64,000 nt of DNA from Echiichthys vipera (taxonomy: Eukaryota > Chordata > Actinopteri > Perciformes > Trachinidae): contig OY829653.1 in the NCBI GenBank assembly GCA_963691815.1, forward strand, positions 27,047,653 through 27,111,652, in the 5' to 3' direction. This document shows positions 61,782-64,000 of the stretch, piece after piece. Position 1 is the stretch's first letter. Every line of letters begins with the position of its first letter. The translations under genes and the position numbers were made by a program. Under the pieces are notes generated by a model, which saw nothing but the letters and a program-made list of their open reading frames with translations, searched no databases and was not told the DNA's origin.

Positions 61782-62243
61782 AAATGTAAGAATTGTTCAC
61801 TTCTGCAAACCACAGGTATGTTGAATATCAACACATTGTTGCTCAACAGTTGCAATTTTAAACACAATTTTAATTTTAATTTGTGAATTCAAACCAAACT
61901 GTTAACTTTACTTAGGTTTAGACAAATCCTACATGGTTAGGTTCAGGAAAAGATTGTAGTTTGGGTTAAAATAACTACATCTGTTACATAATTAAGTTTT
62001 ACTTTCACATGGGACAGGACAAGAATGGGACACAAACCACAGTCTGAAGGGTGAAAGTCCGGTGCTAGTTTGAGCCGACCATACACCGACCTCCTCCCTA
62101 ATATTAACGTGTTAATAACGTTAATTTTACATTGGAGACGGTTGAAAGCTGCCTACATACAGCTACATACAGATGTAAAAGTGTGCAAAAATTTTAAACA
62201 TCAAAGTTCCTGTGGTTTGCAGAAATACACAATCCCAACATTT
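61782..62243 (+). mobile_element. MITE family member, plus orientation
   Basis: The ends are inverted: the left contains TTCTGCAAACCACAGG (61801-61816), and the right its exact reverse complement CCTGTGGTTTGCAGAA. Flanking AAATGT/ACATTT and ATTGT/ACAAT extend the match to about 35 bp. The interior (GGTTCAGGAAAAGATTGTAG, GTGAAAGTCCGGTG) matches the minus-strand copy at 55128-55480. No open frame of note. The target duplication is uncertain. Confidence 0.75.
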
Positions 62244-62444
62244 ACAACTATCTAATATTGATGCTGATGTCACAGAAGCAAAACCCAGAACTTAAAATAT
62301 CTGGGATGAAGCGCCTTGCCAGCACCTTTCTGCCAGAGAAAAACAACATGTCAACACAGGCCCTTTTTGGTCTCATTATGTGCCACTGACTCTAGAAATT
62401 AATACAGCCAAAAATGATTTTCATGTAAACATCATGCTACAATG

Positions 62445-62754
62445 GGCGGCATAGCTGAGGCCCTTCTGTGTGGAGTTACATGTTCTCCACGTGTCTGCAT
62501 GGGTTTTCTCCGGGTTCTCCGGTTTCCTCCCACAGTCCAAAGACATGCTCGTGTTAGGTTAATTGATGACTCTAAATTACCCATGTGAATGTGAGTGTGA
62601 GTGGTCTTCTGTCTCTGTTTGTCTCTATGTGCCCTGTGATAGGCTGGCGTCCTGTCCAGGGTGGACCCCGCCTCACGCCCGATGTCACCTGGGATCGGCT
62701 CCAGCCCCCCCGCAACCCTGATAGGAACAAGCGGTTGAAGATGGATGGATAATT
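62445..62754 (+). mobile_element. SINE-like retroposon with target duplication
   Basis: Perfect 8-bp duplications CTACAATG flank the element (62437-62444 and 62755-62762). It runs from GGCGGCATAGC through TCTGTGTGGAGTTACATG, TTTCCTCCCACAGTCCAAAG and CTGTCCAGGGTGGACCCCGC to an ATGGATGGAT tail, a plan shared by an abundant fish SINE. The tRNA-like head is mostly deleted between GGCGGCATAGCTGAGG and CCTTCTG. Insertion by reverse transcription fits the short duplications and the simple tail. Confidence 0.8.
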
Positions 62755-63088
62755 CTACAATGCCAGGGGGTCAGCTTCTTACTATTATATTGGAAGGCTT
62801 TGATGACAGTTACTCTAAATACGAAGATGTGTCTGAGGTGAATGGTCATGAGAATTACCATTTTCTGACAAGCGATCAATCAGGTAATTTAGAATCAGAT
62901 TTGGAACATAGCTATAACAACAATAGCACAGCGGACATGAACAGCATAAATCACAACATATACAGCCAACGTGGTCTCATGGGAGGGCGTATAAATAGCA
63001 CGCCACTTTTCATGACTTGCATGACTTTTCGCGTGCATGTCTACGCATATTAAGCTTTTTGCGTTTCATTTAACGCCCGTAGTTCCCC

Positions 63089-63188
63089 AGGGTTAGGGTT
63101 AGGGTTAGGGTCAGGGTTAGGGTTAGGGTAAGGGTTAGGGTTAGGGTTAGGGTAAGGGTTAGGGTTAGGGTAAGGGTTAGGGTTAGGG
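63089..63188 (+). repeat. Interstitial telomere-type (TTAGGG)n array
   Basis: About 100 bp, roughly 17 units, of TTAGGG with variants at regular places: TCAGGG at 63111 and TAAGGG at 63129, 63153 and 63171. The spacings of 18, 24 and 18 bp form a higher-order unit of mostly three hexamers. It is flanked by near-identical direct repeats CATTTAACGCCC (63067-63078) and CATTTCACGCCC (63189-63200). Confidence 0.95.
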
Positions 63189-63268
63189 CATTTCACGCCC
63201 ATTATTTCAGCCATCCTTCACATGAAATATTGATTTAAAAACAACCCTCTGACAGAAAGCTCCACCAC

Positions 63269-63304
63269 TTCGTATTTCTCCGGAAAGTAGCGGAGAAATA
63301 CGAA
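63269..63304. repeat. Perfect 14-bp hairpin
   Basis: TTCGTATTTCTCCG and CGGAGAAATACGAA pair perfectly around the loop GAAAGTAG, inside the MITE-like element. Confidence 0.9.
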
Positions 63305-63497
63305 CACGTGAGTTTTCCCTCAATGACATTTGTGCGTTAAATGACAACGCCATCTCTGCACTATACAAGTCAATTGAGACTACATGGCGTGAAATGACAC
63401 GCAAAAAACATGACATGCGTTGTCATTATACGCGAGATGGCTTGAGAGAAATAGCGTGTCATTCACACGCCTTTTGGTGAGACCAGGCTGATACAGC

Positions 63498-64000
63498 ATA
63501 CAACCATTTAGCAAAGACTACGACATACTCTAACATAAATTAAATGGCATTTTTGGCAATGAAAAGTGAGCTGTAAAAACAAATTGTTAAAAAAAATTTG
63601 GGAGGGTTAAAATTTTTGCAGTCAACATTATTATAATGTGTAGATCAATTTGTTTTACTGGTCTCTTCACAGACCCAAAGTACAATGCAAAGTTTGGTGA
63701 AACATCCATTCACTCATGAGTGTCACTGTAATCCCCTTTTTCATTGTTCACCAAGATTGATGAAGTGCAAAATACTATTTTCAGTATTTAGAGTATTTTA
63801 TTATTTTTTTTACTTTTTAAAGAAATATATATGAAGCTGCTTTCCTGCACTAGATTTGCATAGGACAAAGTCACACATTTTGATGTCTGAATGATAGGTT
63901 TGTAATATGTGCACTACATCAGGTCAATGCATTATATTTGCTGAACTGAGAACACAGTCAAGTCAGCAGGCTGCTGACAACTTGTTTACGTCAGTCCCAA
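63498..64000. other. Non-coding DNA, no gene recognised
   Basis: AT-rich sequence to the window edge; nothing recognisable. Confidence 0.5.

Larger units (their letters stand above)
62967..63490. mobile_element. MITE-like element carrying a telomere-type array
   Basis: Seven-base direct repeats ATACAGC flank it (62960-62966 and 63491-63497; an eighth base differs). The ends are CAACGTGGTCTCATG and, on the other strand, CAGCCTGGTCTCACC. Inverted similarity extends over about 115 bp (CGCATATTAAGCTTTTTGCG against CGCATGTCATGTTTTTTGCG). The class is uncertain: the duplication length and CA ends would suit a hAT-like element. It contains the TTAGGG array (63089-63188) and a hairpin (63269-63304). 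The minus-strand open frame at 63207-63416 shows no domain. Confidence 0.7.

Overview
This window looks like gene-poor nuclear DNA from a bony fish, probably a spiny-rayed teleost. The repeats point that way: a Tc1-type relic, a two-gene PIF/Harbinger element whose peptides match the fish type, hAT-like miniature elements, tRNA-derived SINEs of the teleost kind, a solo LTR and very long GT, GA and CT microsatellites. There is no bacterial gene organisation, and no complete protein-coding gene can be recognised. Species and chromosome cannot be named from the sequence alone.

Layout. 1-7 kb: AT-rich DNA with one well-bounded hAT-like MITE (3074-3370, 8-bp target duplication), a homeodomain-motif cluster near 5.1 kb and a tight hairpin at 6.8 kb. 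7.9-12.4 kb: three phase-compatible candidate exons on the minus strand (12265-12338, 9096-9197, 7915-8062), the best hint of a real gene here. 16.27-19.22 kb: a nest of elements, in which a degenerate Tc1/mariner copy carries an intact-ended PIF/Harbinger insertion and a piece of a third element. 21-30 kb: microsatellites and conserved-looking non-coding stretches. 30.46-31.23 kb: a solo LTR with perfect 5-bp target duplications. 32-46 kb: more diverged repeats, possible regulatory DNA, and GA and CT tracts. 52-56 kb: an 18-bp CpG-containing palindrome, a cluster of CCAAT boxes and further repeats. 55-63.5 kb: two opposed copies of one MITE family, two SINEs (one with clear target duplications), and a MITE-like element with a telomere-type TTAGGG array inside it.

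How it fits together. Most recognisable content is dead or non-autonomous mobile DNA, layered over time. Between the repeats lie stretches rich in TAATTA-type and CCAAT motifs that resemble long-range regulatory DNA around developmental genes, but conservation cannot be tested here. If the minus-strand exons are real, the window covers the 3' end and long introns of a gene. Otherwise it is a gene desert. All exon and regulatory calls are inference; the element boundaries with target duplications are read directly from the sequence.
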